Shown piece by piece: positions 22,609 through 31,615 of a DNA stretch of 64,000 nt. The first letter of the stretch is position 1. The number at the start of each line of letters is the position of its first letter. The stretch covers positions 62,001 through 126,000 of the forward strand of contig NZ_BDJK01000009.1 of the NCBI RefSeq assembly GCF_001950255.1, written 5' to 3'. Under the pieces are notes generated by a model. It made no database searches. It saw only the letters and a program-made list of their open reading frames with translations, and was not told the origin of the DNA. Origin of the DNA: Carboxydothermus pertinax (lineage in GTDB: Bacteria > Bacillota > Z-2901 > Carboxydothermales > Carboxydothermaceae). The position numbers were made by a program, and so were the translations under genes.

Positions 22609-22941
22609 ATGCTTTTTAAATGCTCGGTGTGTGGATTTATCTGGGATGGAGACGATGCTCCCGATAAGTGCCCTAAATGCGGTGCTCCTAAGGAAAAATT
22701 TAATAAGCTTGATGATGATGTGGCCGGACTTGTCTTAAAGTCCCGAGAGACCAACGATATACATATGAAACTGGCGGTGCACTTAGAAATTATCGCTGAT
22801 CTTGCTAAAAGGGGTTTGGAAATTAAGTTAGATCCGGGTTGTGTAGATGTTTTTGAAAAGGCCCAAAAAGCCGCTTATGAACTTCGGCAAATGGTGAAAG
22901 CCGAGCTTGCTACCCACATGACCAAGCAAAAATGGGGGTAA
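22609..22941 (+). CDS. Rubredoxin-like domain protein with helical C-terminus
   Basis: 110 aa. The first ~35 residues form a rubredoxin/rubrerythrin-type iron knuckle with CSVCG and CPKCG pairs; the remaining ~70 residues are helical (AVHLEIIADLAKRGLEIKL, FEKAQKAAYELRQMVKAEL). AAAGGAGGG precedes the ATG at 22609; the in-frame ATG at 22555 has no ribosome site. Probably an electron-transfer partner of rubrerythrin, transcribed from the same promoter. A terminator-like hairpin follows at 23005. Confidence 0.85.
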   Translation: MLFKCSVCGFIWDGDDAPDKCPKCGAPKEKFNKLDDDVAGLVLKSRETNDIHMKLAVHLEIIADLAKRGLEIKLDPGCVDVFEKAQKAAYELRQMVKAELATHMTKQKWG

Positions 22942-22970
22942 ATTGGAAGTTTGAGGTTGGAGATTGGAAA
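22942..22970. repeat. Solo arm of the GTTGGAA-class repeat
   Basis: ATTGGAAGTTTGAGGTTGGA followed by GATTGGAAA; same word family as 7958-8013. Confidence 0.5.
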
Positions 22971-22973
22971 TAA

Positions 22974-23070
22974 TTGCAGGGCTGGCTTCAGCAGTTGGCC
23001 CTGCAAAGGCAGTTAAAGCTGCCTTTTTCAAACCGTAAGGCTAAAACAAGCAGCGGTAGGAAGCTGCTTG
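22974..23070 (+). other. Three consecutive hairpins
   Basis: TTGCAGGGC/GCCCTGCAA (22974-23006), AAAGGCAG/CTGCCTTT plus T-run (23005-23028, terminator-like) and CAAGCAGC/GCTGCTTG (23047-23070) fill the gap between the rubredoxin-like gene and the oxidoreductase gene. Confidence 0.65.
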
Positions 23071-23088
23071 CACAGTGAGGTCGATAAA

Positions 23089-24213
23089 ATGAAAATTGTG
23101 ATTATCGGTGGAGGAATTGCCGGGGTATCCGCAGCTACAGCTGCCCGGGAGGTTAGTGATGCAGCGGAGGTCACCCTTATTTCAGAGGAGAATTATTATC
23201 CCTATTACCGCCTAAAGCTTTCGGAATATTTAAGCGGGGAGCTGGATGAAGAAAGCTTACTCCTTCACCCCCCTTCCTGGTATGAGGAACGGAAAATAAA
23301 AGTAATCCTGGGGAAAAAGGTAACTGGTGCTCGCTTGGAGTCCCGGGAATTAACCCTCCACGACGGAACAATAATTCCTTTTGACCGCCTGGTTTTAACT
23401 ACCGGAAGCTATGCCTTTAAGCCTCCGGTAACTGGTTCAAACCTTGCTGGGGTATACACCTTAAGGAACTTAGAGGATTTAAAAGCTATTCGAGATAAAG
23501 CGGGAAGCGCCAAAAAAGCTCAGGTTATCGGCGGAGGAGTTTTAGGCTTAGAAGTAGCCTACTACCTTGGCAAAAGGGGGATAGAAGTAGGGGTCGTTGA
23601 ACATAACGACCGCCTGTTACCTCGGCAGGTGGATCAGGAAGGTTCAGAGATTTTAGCAAATGCCGCCAAGACTTCAGGGGTAGAGCTTTATCTTGCCAAA
23701 GATCTAGATCGGATTGAAGGTGTAGAACGAGTAGAAAAAATAGTGTTTAAGGACGGAAGTGAAATTCCTGCCGATATGGTAATTTTTTCTACCGGCGTTC
23801 GACCGTACTTGGAAGTGGCCAACATGCTTTCCCTTGGCGTAAATCGGGGAATCATCGTAAATAAATACATGGTGACTTCCCGGGAAAATATTTATGCTGC
23901 CGGCGATGTAGCAGAGTTTGAGGGGCAGATGCCGGGAATATGGCCAGTAGCAATGGAGCAGGGGAAAATTGCCGGAGCCAATGCTGCCGGAGCGTCAAAA
24001 GTTTATAATCCTATCCCTCCGCAAAATGTGTTAAAAGTATTTGGGAAAACCGTTTTTAGTATTGGAACGGTATCTGGTGAAGGGGTTACTTCCCGCCGGG
24101 AAGATCAGGGAGATAATTTCATTAAATATTACTACCAGGATGGGAAATTGGTAGGGGCACTTTTAATTGGAGATGTTAAACTTGTAAATGAAGTAAGAAA
24201 GCTTTTTTCCTAA
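23089..24213 (+). CDS. FAD-dependent NADH:rubredoxin oxidoreductase-like protein
   Basis: 374 aa pyridine-nucleotide disulfide oxidoreductase-fold flavoprotein. The FAD site [10 protein letters not shown] lies at residues 7-16, the NAD(P) site is [15 protein letters not shown], and the second FAD contact is [11 protein letters not shown]. There is no CxxxxC redox pair, which fits NADH:rubredoxin oxidoreductase rather than disulfide reductases. GTGAGGT precedes the ATG at 23089; the TTG at 23068 is upstream of that site. A rubredoxin gene follows 22 bp later, supporting its role in electron delivery to rubrerythrin. Confidence 0.88.
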   Translation: MKIVIIGGGIAGVSAATAAREVSDAAEVTLISEENYYPYYRLKLSEYLSGELDEESLLLHPPSWYEERKIKVILGKKVTGARLESRELTLHDGTIIPFDRLVLTTGSYAFKPPVTGSNLAGVYTLRNLEDLKAIRDKAGSAKKAQVIGGGVLGLEVAYYLGKRGIEVGVVEHNDRLLPRQVDQEGSEILANAAKTSGVELYLAKDLDRIEGVERVEKIVFKDGSEIPADMVIFSTGVRPYLEVANMLSLGVNRGIIVNKYMVTSRENIYAAGDVAEFEGQMPGIWPVAMEQGKIAGANAAGASKVYNPIPPQNVLKVFGKTVFSIGTVSGEGVTSRREDQGDNFIKYYYQDGKLVGALLIGDVKLVNEVRKLFS

Positions 24214-24235
24214 AAATATTATGGGAGGTATTGGA

Positions 24236-24394
24236 ATGGACAAATATGTATGCACCATTTGTGGGTATGTATATGATCCAGCGGTAGGGGATGATTCTCA
24301 GGGCATTGCACCGGGAACGCCTTTTGAAAATTTACCGGCGGACTGGGTATGCCCGGACTGTGGCGCCGACAAAGATGCTTTTGAGAAAATGTAA
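24236..24394 (+). CDS. Rubredoxin
   Basis: 52 aa, classical rubredoxin: two iron-binding knuckles [10 protein letters not shown] (Cys6, Cys9) and [11 protein letters not shown] (Cys39, Cys42), plus the [17 protein letters not shown] and WVCP signature. GGGAGG lies before the ATG. One-electron carrier, here in the same unit as the flavin oxidoreductase and downstream of rubrerythrin. Confidence 0.97.
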   Translation: MDKYVCTICGYVYDPAVGDDSQGIAPGTPFENLPADWVCPDCGADKDAFEKM

Positions 24395-24397
24395 GCT

Positions 24398-24434
24398 AAA
24401 AAAGCTGCGTGCTCTATAGTACGCAGCTTTTTTT
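24398..24434 (+). terminator. Terminator of the rubrerythrin-rubredoxin cluster
   Basis: AAAGCTGCGT and ACGCAGCTTT form a 10-bp stem followed by T residues. Confidence 0.9.
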
Positions 24435-24460
24435 CTTACATCAAGGCGTTCTCTAATATG

Positions 24461-24511
24461 GTAGGGCTGGCTTCAGCCAGCATTGTATTTTTTCCAACCT
24501 CAAACTTCTAC
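24461..24511. repeat. Composite intergenic repeat
   Basis: TAGGGCTGGCTTCAGCCAGC (a hairpin, also partly at 22977-22990) followed by CCAACCTCAAACTTCTAC, then CCACTGTT, which also follows the repeat at 8015-8022. Confidence 0.55.
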
Positions 24512-24524
24512 TAAACCACTGTTC

Positions 24525-25493
24525 TTACATCCATTTCTTGTACTTAAACCACCGCACCATGCCGTAGGAAATGGCAACTAAACCCGCGGTGATAAATCCG
24601 GTGGAAATAAAATGATTTTGTGCCGGAAAGGGAACGTTCATCCCAAAAAAGCCGGTGACGAAGGTTAGCGGCATGAAAATGGTAGAGATAATCGTTAAGA
24701 CCCGCATGGTTTCGTTGGTACGGGTGGTAATAATTGAGTTATAAGTCATTAAGATTTGATCAAGCATATCCCGCTGACTGTCTACCGAATCGGTAGCCCG
24801 CTCTAAATGGTCGGCTAAGTCGGAAAAATAAGGTTTTATTTCTTCGCTTAACGGAAAAGGTGGACGGATTAAGTTGCCAAAGATTCTTTTTTGGTGAGAA
24901 ATTGCCCGGCGGATAGCTAAAATTGTCCGCTTTAAATCGATGAATTCATCGGTAATTTCCCTATTTGGTTGTTCGTAAATTTCATCTTCAAGGTCTTCAA
25001 TCCGGTTTGTTACCTGTTCTAAAATTGGGAAATACTCATCTACAATGCCGTCAATAATTGAGTAAAGAAAATACTCGGCTCCCTTTACGCATATTTCGGT
25101 ACTTCTCCGGCAGACCAGGGCAAGTCTTCCCAGGCTGGGCAGAGTGCTTTTATGGACAGTAACGATAAAATTTGGTCCAAAATATACGCCCAGCTGGACT
25201 AAAAGAATTTCTTCTTCCTGCTCTTCGTCGTAACGCAGGGCATGGAGAAGGAAGAAATAATAATTTTCATACTTGTCCACTTTGGCCCGGGGGCTGAAAG
25301 TCAAACAGTCTTCGACCGTCAATTCGTGAAAATCAAAGATGCGGGCAAGGTAATAAAGCTCTTTTTCCTCAAAGTTGTACAGATCTACCCACAGCATACT
25401 TTCCGGATCTGCTAAAAGCTCAGGAAGTTTGGCTAAATCCACATCGTGCTCCATAGAATTTGTTTTGTGGTTATAGTAATAAGTTTTTATCAT
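24525..25493 (-). CDS. corA: CorA family divalent-cation transporter
   Basis: 322 aa Mg2+ (possibly Co2+/Ni2+) channel. The long N-terminal cytoplasmic funnel contains a coiled-coil segment (residues ~165-240); two C-terminal membrane helices enclose the signature GMN (FFGMNVPF). The C-terminus is basic (WFKYKKWM), as in the family. ATG at 25493 is chosen because GGGGGTGG lies 5 nt upstream; an earlier in-frame ATG at 25523 has no ribosome site. Monocistronic. Confidence 0.94.
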   Translation of the reverse strand: MIKTYYYNHKTNSMEHDVDLAKLPELLADPESMLWVDLYNFEEKELYYLARIFDFHELTVEDCLTFSPRAKVDKYENYYFFLLHALRYDEEQEEEILLVQLGVYFGPNFIVTVHKSTLPSLGRLALVCRRSTEICVKGAEYFLYSIIDGIVDEYFPILEQVTNRIEDLEDEIYEQPNREITDEFIDLKRTILAIRRAISHQKRIFGNLIRPPFPLSEEIKPYFSDLADHLERATDSVDSQRDMLDQILMTYNSIITTRTNETMRVLTIISTIFMPLTFVTGFFGMNVPFPAQNHFISTGFITAGLVAISYGMVRWFKYKKWM

Positions 25494-25563
25494 TTTTCCA
25501 CCCCCTTTGGCCGAAATCTCCATAATTTATTATAGAAGGAATAACAGTAATTTGCCAGTTTTT

Positions 25564-25592
25564 TTGGACAAATCCACCGAAAAAGTGATAAA
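25564..25592 (+). promoter_or_regulatory. Possible promoter of the SH3b protein gene
   Basis: TTGGAC and GATAAA separated by 17 bp; a partial match to sigma-A consensus just upstream of the start. Confidence 0.4.
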
Positions 25593-25625
25593 ATATAGTT
25601 AAAACGATTTAAGGCGGTGGTTTTC

Positions 25626-26093
25626 TTGAAAAAAGGCATTTATGTGATTTTGGGCTTAATAATTGCTTTTGGAACCGGGTTCTTCGTTGGAGGAAAAATC
25701 TTAGCCCAAAATGATGGCGTTATACCCGGTTCTCCCCAGGATCCACTGGTAGCCAAAAGTTATGTGGATAAACAAATAAAAGCAGTTACCGACCAGGTAT
25801 ATGACCTGCAAGCTCGCATTGCCGCTTTAGAGAAAAAAATAGCTGAACTATCGGCACCTAAGCCTTCCACCACTACAACCACTACAACCACTACAAAGAC
25901 AGGAATTGTAACTGTCGATAAACTTTATTTACGGAAAACACCACAAATACTTAGTACCAATGTTATTACCAAATTATCCAAAAATACTCGTTTGACCGTT
26001 TACCTTAATAAATCTAACAGTACTTGGTATTATGTCAAAACCCCCACTGGGGCATACGGCTATGTAAGTAAAAGCTACGTTAAACTTCAGTAA
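25626..26093 (+). CDS. Membrane-anchored bacterial SH3 domain protein
   Basis: 155 aa. One N-terminal membrane helix (residues ~4-24) is followed by a short coiled coil (AVTDQVYDLQARIAALEKKIAEL), a poly-threonine linker of nine or more Thr from ACC/ACT/ACA codons, and a C-terminal SH3b domain (VDKLYLRKTPQIL ... GAYGYVSKSYVKL). Such domains bind cell-wall peptides. The start is TTG at 25626, 6 nt after AAGGCGGTG. The Thr tract is a potential slippage site but stays in frame. Confidence 0.85.
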   Translation: MKKGIYVILGLIIAFGTGFFVGGKILAQNDGVIPGSPQDPLVAKSYVDKQIKAVTDQVYDLQARIAALEKKIAELSAPKPSTTTTTTTTTKTGIVTVDKLYLRKTPQILSTNVITKLSKNTRLTVYLNKSNSTWYYVKTPTGAYGYVSKSYVKLQ

Positions 26094-26175
26094 ATACCCC
26101 CTTGCAAACCAGACCAAAGTGGTCCTATGGCTACCGGAACTCCCGCCTATTATTTTGGAGAATAAATTTAAAAAT

Positions 26176-26208
26176 GGCGGAAGGGATAATTTCCTTTCCG
26201 CTTTTTTC
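26176..26208 (+). terminator. Intrinsic terminator
   Basis: GCGGAAGGG and CCTTTCCGC form a stem around ATAATTT, followed by CTTTTTTC. Confidence 0.8.
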
Positions 26209-26282
26209 TTTTTTCCTAATATTTTAATATTGTGGAAGCATTTAAAATAAAGTAAAATAAATGAGGAAACGAGGTGAGAAAT

Positions 26283-27626
26283 TTGGATCCGGCAATAGAA
26301 AGGGTACAAAAGAAGATAGCAAAAAAGAAAATGCGGCGGAGAAAAATTGTGTTAGTGACGATTTTAGCACTGTTTTTAGTTGCAGGTATTGCTTTTGCGT
26401 ATTTTTATTATACCATGAATGACGTTTTTTCTCCGCCAAGGGCCCAGGGTGATAATGTGGCTGTAGCCAGTGAAAAGCCTGGCCGGGTAAATATCCTTCT
26501 CTTAGGGGTTGACGACCGCCATAGTAAAAACCGAAATGAGAGGACCGATACAATTATTTTTGCCAGTATTGATAGTCAACTAAAAAAAGTAGTTTTGGTT
26601 TCTATTCCCCGGGACACCCGGGTGAATATTCCAGGTCACGGCTGGGATAAAATAAACGCTGCCCACGTCATAGGCGGGGTAGACTTAACCAAGCAAATGG
26701 TTTCCGAGCTTTTAGGGAAGCCGATTGATTACTACATGTTAGTGAACTTTGAAGACTTTAAAAAGGTAATTGACACTTTGGGTGGAGTCACCATTGATGT
26801 GGAAAAAAATATGTATCACGCCGATGAATACCCTTACACCATAAATCTTAAAAAGGGTCTTCAGCACTTAGATGGAGAAAAAGCATTAATGTATGTTCGC
26901 TTTAGAAGTGATGCATTGGGGGACATAAGTCGGACCCAAAGACAGCAAAAATTCTTAAAAGCTTTAGCCGAGCAGGTTCTGCAGCCGGGAACAATTTTAA
27001 AGCTTCCCAAACTTGTACCGGAAGTTATCCAAATGGTAGAAACCGATATGTCCACCAAAGACATGATGTCCCTTCTTGCCTTTAGCCGGGAGCTTAATAA
27101 AGACAGCATTATTACCCAGACCCTACCAGGGTATTTCTATAACTATAATGGTATTAGCTACTGGCAGGCGGATTTAGAAGCTGCCAAAAAATTAGTAGAT
27201 ATGCTGTTTGAAGGCCAAGTAGAACAAAATATAGTTCTTGGTACCAAGGAAGAAAACGCGGGGATTAAAATTGTAAAAAAGAAACAAACCGTTAAGACTT
27301 CCAAGCCTTCAACTACAAATAAATATCATGAAAAACCTACTACAAATGATAACACTTACCAACAAAATCCAAGAGATAATTCCAAGAACACCGGTAGCGG
27401 CAATACGCCTCCCGCTTCAAACTCGGAAAATCTTCCCAATACCACACCCCCTCCAACCCAAAACAGCAGCGAGCCCCAAACTACTCCACCTGGTAACTCA
27501 AATAATACCACCGACGGGACTATCTATCAAAATAGTCCCGTCGGTTATTCCCCGCCTGCAGAGCAACAAGTGCCCCCGCTTAACAGTAATACTGAAACTA
27601 CCACCGGGGAGACCTATAACAACTAA
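26283..27626 (+). CDS. LytR-CpsA-Psr (LCP) family wall-polymer transferase
   Basis: LCP proteins move undecaprenyl-linked teichoic acids or polysaccharides onto peptidoglycan. A basic N-terminus and one membrane helix (residues ~22-45) precede the LCP domain (~65-215): NILLLGVDDR, RTDTIIFASID, VSIPRDTRVNIPG, INAAHVIGG and LMYVRFRSD with its conserved arginines. The C-terminal ~130 residues are Asn/Pro/Thr-rich and low complexity. The start is TTG at 26283 (GAGGTG 7 nt upstream). A perfect 14-bp inverted repeat lies inside the tail coding region at 27510. Wall-polymer genes follow downstream. Confidence 0.92.
   Translation: MDPAIERVQKKIAKKKMRRRKIVLVTILALFLVAGIAFAYFYYTMNDVFSPPRAQGDNVAVASEKPGRVNILLLGVDDRHSKNRNERTDTIIFASIDSQLKKVVLVSIPRDTRVNIPGHGWDKINAAHVIGGVDLTKQMVSELLGKPIDYYMLVNFEDFKKVIDTLGGVTIDVEKNMYHADEYPYTINLKKGLQHLDGEKALMYVRFRSDALGDISRTQRQQKFLKALAEQVLQPGTILKLPKLVPEVIQMVETDMSTKDMMSLLAFSRELNKDSIITQTLPGYFYNYNGISYWQADLEAAKKLVDMLFEGQVEQNIVLGTKEENAGIKIVKKKQTVKTSKPSTTNKYHEKPTTNDNTYQQNPRDNSKNTGSGNTPPASNSENLPNTTPPPTQNSSEPQTTPPGNSNNTTDGTIYQNSPVGYSPPAEQQVPPLNSNTETTTGETYNN
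27510..27545. repeat. Perfect 14-bp inverted repeat inside the LCP gene
   Basis: ACCGACGGGACTAT and ATAGTCCCGTCGGT are separated by 8 nt, within the low-complexity tail; no T-run follows. Confidence 0.75.
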
Positions 27627-27785
27627 TCCTCCGGGGGAGATAGGTGAAAAAGATTACGCTTTTCGTTATCATCCTGATTTAGGGTTAATAGTATTATCAT
27701 TGAACCTGAGCAGTAAAAAGCAGGGAAAAAGCTTAAAATGTTGAATATAAAATTATTATGTTTTGTTTAAAACCTGGGGGTAAAA

Positions 27786-28889
27786 ATGAGATTCTGGTTA
27801 AAAATTATTTTTCTCCAATTAATTATATTTGTTGTGATATTTTCTATAGGAGTTTTTTTCATTGAAGGCGATGCTTTTGACTTTTTTACCCCTGAAGATT
27901 TAAAGATTTTTAAAATAATTGGTTTTGGTCCTAAAAATACTTCAGTTAAAATCTACTTTAATTCGCCGGTTTTTGCCAGGGGTAAGCTCAAGATCTATAA
28001 TGAAGTTAACGATCTAGTCCGGGAAATTAACTTAGCTGTTATTAAAAAAGGGACTAATGAAGTAACCTGGGATGGAAAAGACGATGACGGCAATTTATTA
28101 ACCGATAAAAAATACCGCTTTGAAGTAGAAGCTGAACTATACCACATACCGGTGTTTTTGTTTCATGATATCAGACCTCCTGGGGTGGATGATAAAAATA
28201 TTTATGCCGTCTATCCCCAAACCCTTGACCGGATTCTGGAATTAATTAAAGAAGGGGGTTATGAGACGGTTACAGCCAGCAAAATAGCTGATTATATAAG
28301 TGAGAGGAGTTTACCTCCCGAAAAACCGGTGGGTTTAATTTTTATTGACGGATATAAAGGATTTTTTAACGAAGGGGCAGGATTACTAAAATCCTATGAC
28401 ATGCCTTTTAGTTTATTTCTCATAACGGGCTATATAGGCGTTCGGCCGGAAATGATGACCTGGGAAGAAGTACGGGCGGTCAGTCAGCTGGGACTGGCTG
28501 AATTTGGGATTGAAGGGGATAAAATTTCTAATAACGGTTTTTGGAGGCAAAAATCAGGGGAATCGATAGAGCAGTATAAAAGCCGGATAATTAATGATGT
28601 TAATACCGCAAGAGATAAGGTGGGAAAAAATCTTAGTACCGGTGTAGAAGGATTTTTCTGGAAAGTAAATCAAAATAATTCTTTAAATATGGAAGCAGTC
28701 AGGCAAAGCGGCATTAAATATCAAGTTCTGGTAAATTACCACTTGGTTAATGAAATTGGTCAGGGAGATATCATTTACGCTTATCCGGTGTTAAAAACTA
28801 CTGATATTAAAGAAATTGAAAACCGGTTAAATAATATTGTAGAAAAGAAAATTATTTTTAAAGGGGTGTTAACGAGAAATAATGGCTAA
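27786..28889 (+). CDS. FlgD-Ig-like plus degenerate polysaccharide deacetylase
   Basis: 367 aa. An N-terminal membrane helix (~6-24) is followed by a FlgD-type Ig-like domain (residues ~50-115, with [22 protein letters not shown]) and a NodB-like fold. In active deacetylases motif 1 is TFDDG and motif 2 is HSxxH; here they read IFIDGY and EFGIEGDK, so the catalytic Asp and metal-binding His residues appear lost. The protein is probably a non-catalytic binding or structural homologue. Its stop overlaps fabZ by 8 bp. Confidence 0.72.
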   Translation: MRFWLKIIFLQLIIFVVIFSIGVFFIEGDAFDFFTPEDLKIFKIIGFGPKNTSVKIYFNSPVFARGKLKIYNEVNDLVREINLAVIKKGTNEVTWDGKDDDGNLLTDKKYRFEVEAELYHIPVFLFHDIRPPGVDDKNIYAVYPQTLDRILELIKEGGYETVTASKIADYISERSLPPEKPVGLIFIDGYKGFFNEGAGLLKSYDMPFSLFLITGYIGVRPEMMTWEEVRAVSQLGLAEFGIEGDKISNNGFWRQKSGESIEQYKSRIINDVNTARDKVGKNLSTGVEGFFWKVNQNNSLNMEAVRQSGIKYQVLVNYHLVNEIGQGDIIYAYPVLKTTDIKEIENRLNNIVEKKIIFKGVLTRNNG

Positions 28890-29316
28890 CGAGAAAGGAG
28901 ATATTATCGAGGTTATGAATATTCTACCCCACCGGTATCCTTTTTTGCTGGTGGACAAGATTCTTGAGGTTTTGCCAGGGCAAAAAGCGGTGGGGATCAA
29001 AAATGTAACAATCAATGAACCTTTCTTTCAGGGGCACTTCCCTGGACGGCCTATTATGCCTGGGGTTCTTTTATTAGAGGCCATGGCCCAGGTAGGGGCT
29101 GTGGCAATTTTAATGGATGAAAGATTTAAAGGAAAACTTCCTATGTTTGCAGGAATTGATGCTGCCCGGTTTCGAAAACCGGTACTACCGGGAGATCAGG
29201 TGGTTTTTGAAGTAGAGCTTTTAAAAATAAAAGGTTCCCTGGGGAAAGCTAAAGGTTTCGGTAAGGTTAGCGGCGAGGTAGTTGTCGAGGCAGAAATGTT
29301 ATTTGCCCTTGCTTAA
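28882..29316 (+). CDS. fabZ: 3-hydroxyacyl-ACP dehydratase
   Basis: Dehydrates (3R)-hydroxyacyl-ACP in fatty-acid elongation. Hotdog fold with the family signature [14 protein letters not shown] at residues 14-27 and the catalytic [20 protein letters not shown], giving the active-site His and Glu. Length 144 aa is typical. It overlaps the previous gene, and no strong ribosome site precedes the ATG, so translation is probably coupled. Its location among wall-polymer genes rather than with other fab genes is common in Firmicutes. Confidence 0.96.
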   Translation: MANEKGDIIEVMNILPHRYPFLLVDKILEVLPGQKAVGIKNVTINEPFFQGHFPGRPIMPGVLLLEAMAQVGAVAILMDERFKGKLPMFAGIDAARFRKPVLPGDQVVFEVELLKIKGSLGKAKGFGKVSGEVVVEAEMLFALA

Positions 29317-29395
29317 GAAAATATTTCTATTGAGAAATAAAAAGAAAGTGCTAAAATAAACTATAGGGCTTATTTTTAATATGGGGATGGTTTAA

Positions 29396-30442
29396 ATGTT
29401 AATTATAAAAACTATTGAGATATTCGCTATAGCGTTTATTTTAACTTTAATTTTAACGCCTGTAGCCAAAAAGGTAGCGGTGAAACTTGGGGCGTTAGAC
29501 ATACCTGATGCCAGGAAAATTCATAAGGCCCCAATCCCCAGAATGGGGGGCTTGGCAATTTTTTTAAGTTTTACAATTTCAATTTTATTAATGTTGCCAA
29601 TAGACCAAAAAATCCTGGCAATTTTGGCCGGTAGCATTATTTTAATATTATTTGGAATTTTAGATGATATTTTTAGCTTAAACCCCAAAATAAAGTTACT
29701 AGGGCAAATATTTGCAGCAATTATCCCGGTGGCTTTTGGGATAAAGGTAAATTACATTACCAATCCCTTTGGCGGTTTAATTTGGCTGGGAGATGCTTCT
29801 TATCTTTTAACTATTTTCTGGATAGTAGCAATCATTAATGCCATTAATTTAATTGATGGACTTGATGGATTAGCCTCTGGAACTGCCGCTATTTCTGCAG
29901 TTTTTATTGGTATTGCCGCATTAACGAGGGGAAATGCAACTGCTTTTTATGCTGCAGCGGCTTTAGTGGGAGGTTCTCTTGCCTTTTTAAGATATAATTT
30001 TAATCCTGCCAAGATTTTTTTAGGCGATACCGGCTCCATGTTTTTAGGTTATTGCCTTGGAATTTTATCGGTAATGGGTACAGCTAAAAGCCCAACACTC
30101 ATTTCTATTTTTATTCCAGTTTTAGTTATGGCTATTCCTATTTTTGATACTTTATTTGCCATTATCAGGAGGTTTTTTGCAGGCCGTCCGATTTTTAAAC
30201 CCGATAAAGGACACTTACACCATTGCATTTTAGAATTAGGCTACTCCCAAAGAAAAACTGTTTTGATTATTTACCTTTTAAATATCTTCCTGGGGATTGT
30301 TGCCTTGTATGTAAATCTTTTGACCTTTACTCAAGCGGTATTGCTTATTGTTGTAATTCTTTTGGCAATAACCTATGGTGCCCAAAAGATAGGGGTGTTA
30401 GGGGAAAATCTAGGTAAAGAGAAAACAATAATAAATAATTAA
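29396..30442 (+). CDS. tagO: Undecaprenyl-phosphate GlcNAc-1-phosphate transferase
   Basis: Polytopic enzyme that starts wall-polymer synthesis by placing a sugar-phosphate on undecaprenyl phosphate. About 10-11 hydrophobic helices. Family motifs: IHKAPIPRMGG, ILDDIF (Mg2+/lipid site), NLIDGLDGLA, GDTGSMFLG and the C-terminal HLHH, all as in WecA/TagO. 348 aa. Substrate GlcNAc-1-P is the usual one; MurNAc-pentapeptide (MraY) is unlikely given the motif pattern and context. It is the first enzyme of the cluster that runs to the G1P dehydrogenase. Confidence 0.9.
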   Translation: MLIIKTIEIFAIAFILTLILTPVAKKVAVKLGALDIPDARKIHKAPIPRMGGLAIFLSFTISILLMLPIDQKILAILAGSIILILFGILDDIFSLNPKIKLLGQIFAAIIPVAFGIKVNYITNPFGGLIWLGDASYLLTIFWIVAIINAINLIDGLDGLASGTAAISAVFIGIAALTRGNATAFYAAAALVGGSLAFLRYNFNPAKIFLGDTGSMFLGYCLGILSVMGTAKSPTLISIFIPVLVMAIPIFDTLFAIIRRFFAGRPIFKPDKGHLHHCILELGYSQRKTVLIIYLLNIFLGIVALYVNLLTFTQAVLLIVVILLAITYGAQKIGVLGENLGKEKTIINN

Positions 30443-30512
30443 AAATAATTAATAAGAAAACTTTTACCAGTCCACCCTAATGAGGGTGGATATTTAATTT
30501 GGAGGCGGCGTC

Positions 30513-31598
30513 ATGATTGGATTTTTAATTAATACTAAATTTCACTATACTTTATACGAACCAATTATGAAACATTTAAACAAAAGCGATTACAAGATTA
30601 TTTTAACCGAGGGATACATCCGCAATGTCCGGGAAGCAAGAAGCTTCTTAAAAGAAAAAGGGATCGACTTTTGGCAGATGACCGATAAAAATGAACAAAA
30701 TTTAATTAAAGAAAATATTAAAGTATTTTTAGGCCCTTTTTTCTTTCCAACGGTTTACCGGTTAAAACCCGAAGCACATCATTTACGTCTGGTCTATGGC
30801 TTAGCTAAAGATGGTTGGAATTATGCCTGGTGGAATATCTTTTTTGATTTAATTTTTGTCTATGGGGAATACGATGCAAAGAAACTTTCCTTTTATGCGC
30901 CGGTGGTGAAAGCAGGGAACCCGAAATTTGACCGTTGGTTTAAGGGGGAAGTAGAAGAGAGCAGACTAAAAGACCAAGCTAAGGGGCGACCAATAATACT
31001 TTATTTACCCACCTATGGTGAACTATCTTCCTGGCCGGCTTACCAAAAAGCCCTGGAAGATTTAAGTGAAGATTATTTTGTAATAGCAAAGCTCCATCAT
31101 GGACTAAAAGTTTCGGGAGAAAATAAATTGATTATCCTCGATGAATCCTCTGATTTATTAAGTCTTTTAAAAATTGCTAATGTGGTAATTTCCGATTATT
31201 CGGGGGCAATCTTTGATGCGGTGCTTGCAGGAAAAAAATTGCTATTACTTAATTTACCTGATATACCGGAAACGCTTAGTTCTAAGGAGAGTTTAGAAAA
31301 CGTCATCCGGGGTTATTGCCTGCAAGTAGATGAACCTGGGAAGATACGCGAAAAACTAGAAGAAATATTACACCACGATGCTTTTTTAAGTAAAAGGGAG
31401 GAGATAAAGCCCAAAATTTTTAGCAATATTGAGGGAAATTCAGGTAAACTTATTGCCGATACTCTTCTTGAATTTTTAACAAAAGAAAAACGTCTTCCTC
31501 CGGGTAAAGTTCAATTAATAAAGCAATTTGAACAAATTTCCTTACCAAAGCTTATACGCAATAAAAAAATTTATGGTTTTTTAAATAAAATATTTTAG
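30513..31598 (+). CDS. CDP-glycerol glycerophosphotransferase-like (TagB/TagF family)
   Basis: 361 aa GT-B-fold-like transferase. The C-terminal half has the family pattern: YLPTYGE, AKLHHGL, and ISDYSGAIFDAVLAGKKLLLL (nucleotide-binding loop with the conserved D-Y-S). No membrane helix; these enzymes bind the membrane peripherally. AGGCGGCG lies before the ATG. In teichoic-acid pathways this enzyme adds glycerol-phosphate from CDP-glycerol. Nearby cytidylyltransferase-like and glycerol-1-phosphate dehydrogenase genes suggest the donor may be CDP-activated glycerol-1-phosphate. Confidence 0.8.
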   Translation: MIGFLINTKFHYTLYEPIMKHLNKSDYKIILTEGYIRNVREARSFLKEKGIDFWQMTDKNEQNLIKENIKVFLGPFFFPTVYRLKPEAHHLRLVYGLAKDGWNYAWWNIFFDLIFVYGEYDAKKLSFYAPVVKAGNPKFDRWFKGEVEESRLKDQAKGRPIILYLPTYGELSSWPAYQKALEDLSEDYFVIAKLHHGLKVSGENKLIILDESSDLLSLLKIANVVISDYSGAIFDAVLAGKKLLLLNLPDIPETLSSKESLENVIRGYCLQVDEPGKIREKLEEILHHDAFLSKREEIKPKIFSNIEGNSGKLIADTLLEFLTKEKRLPPGKVQLIKQFEQISLPKLIRNKKIYGFLNKIF

Positions 31599-31615
31599 TT
31601 AAGGTGGGGTTTTAA

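Noticed and set aside
25875-25902. ACT/ACA/ACC trinucleotide run in the SH3b protein gene, as a possible phase-variation tract
   Set aside because: The unit is three bases, so length changes stay in frame and would only alter linker length.
27328-27744. 138-codon plus-strand frame overlapping the LCP tail
   Set aside because: It is a shadow of the low-complexity Asn/Pro/Thr coding region and shows no independent start signal.
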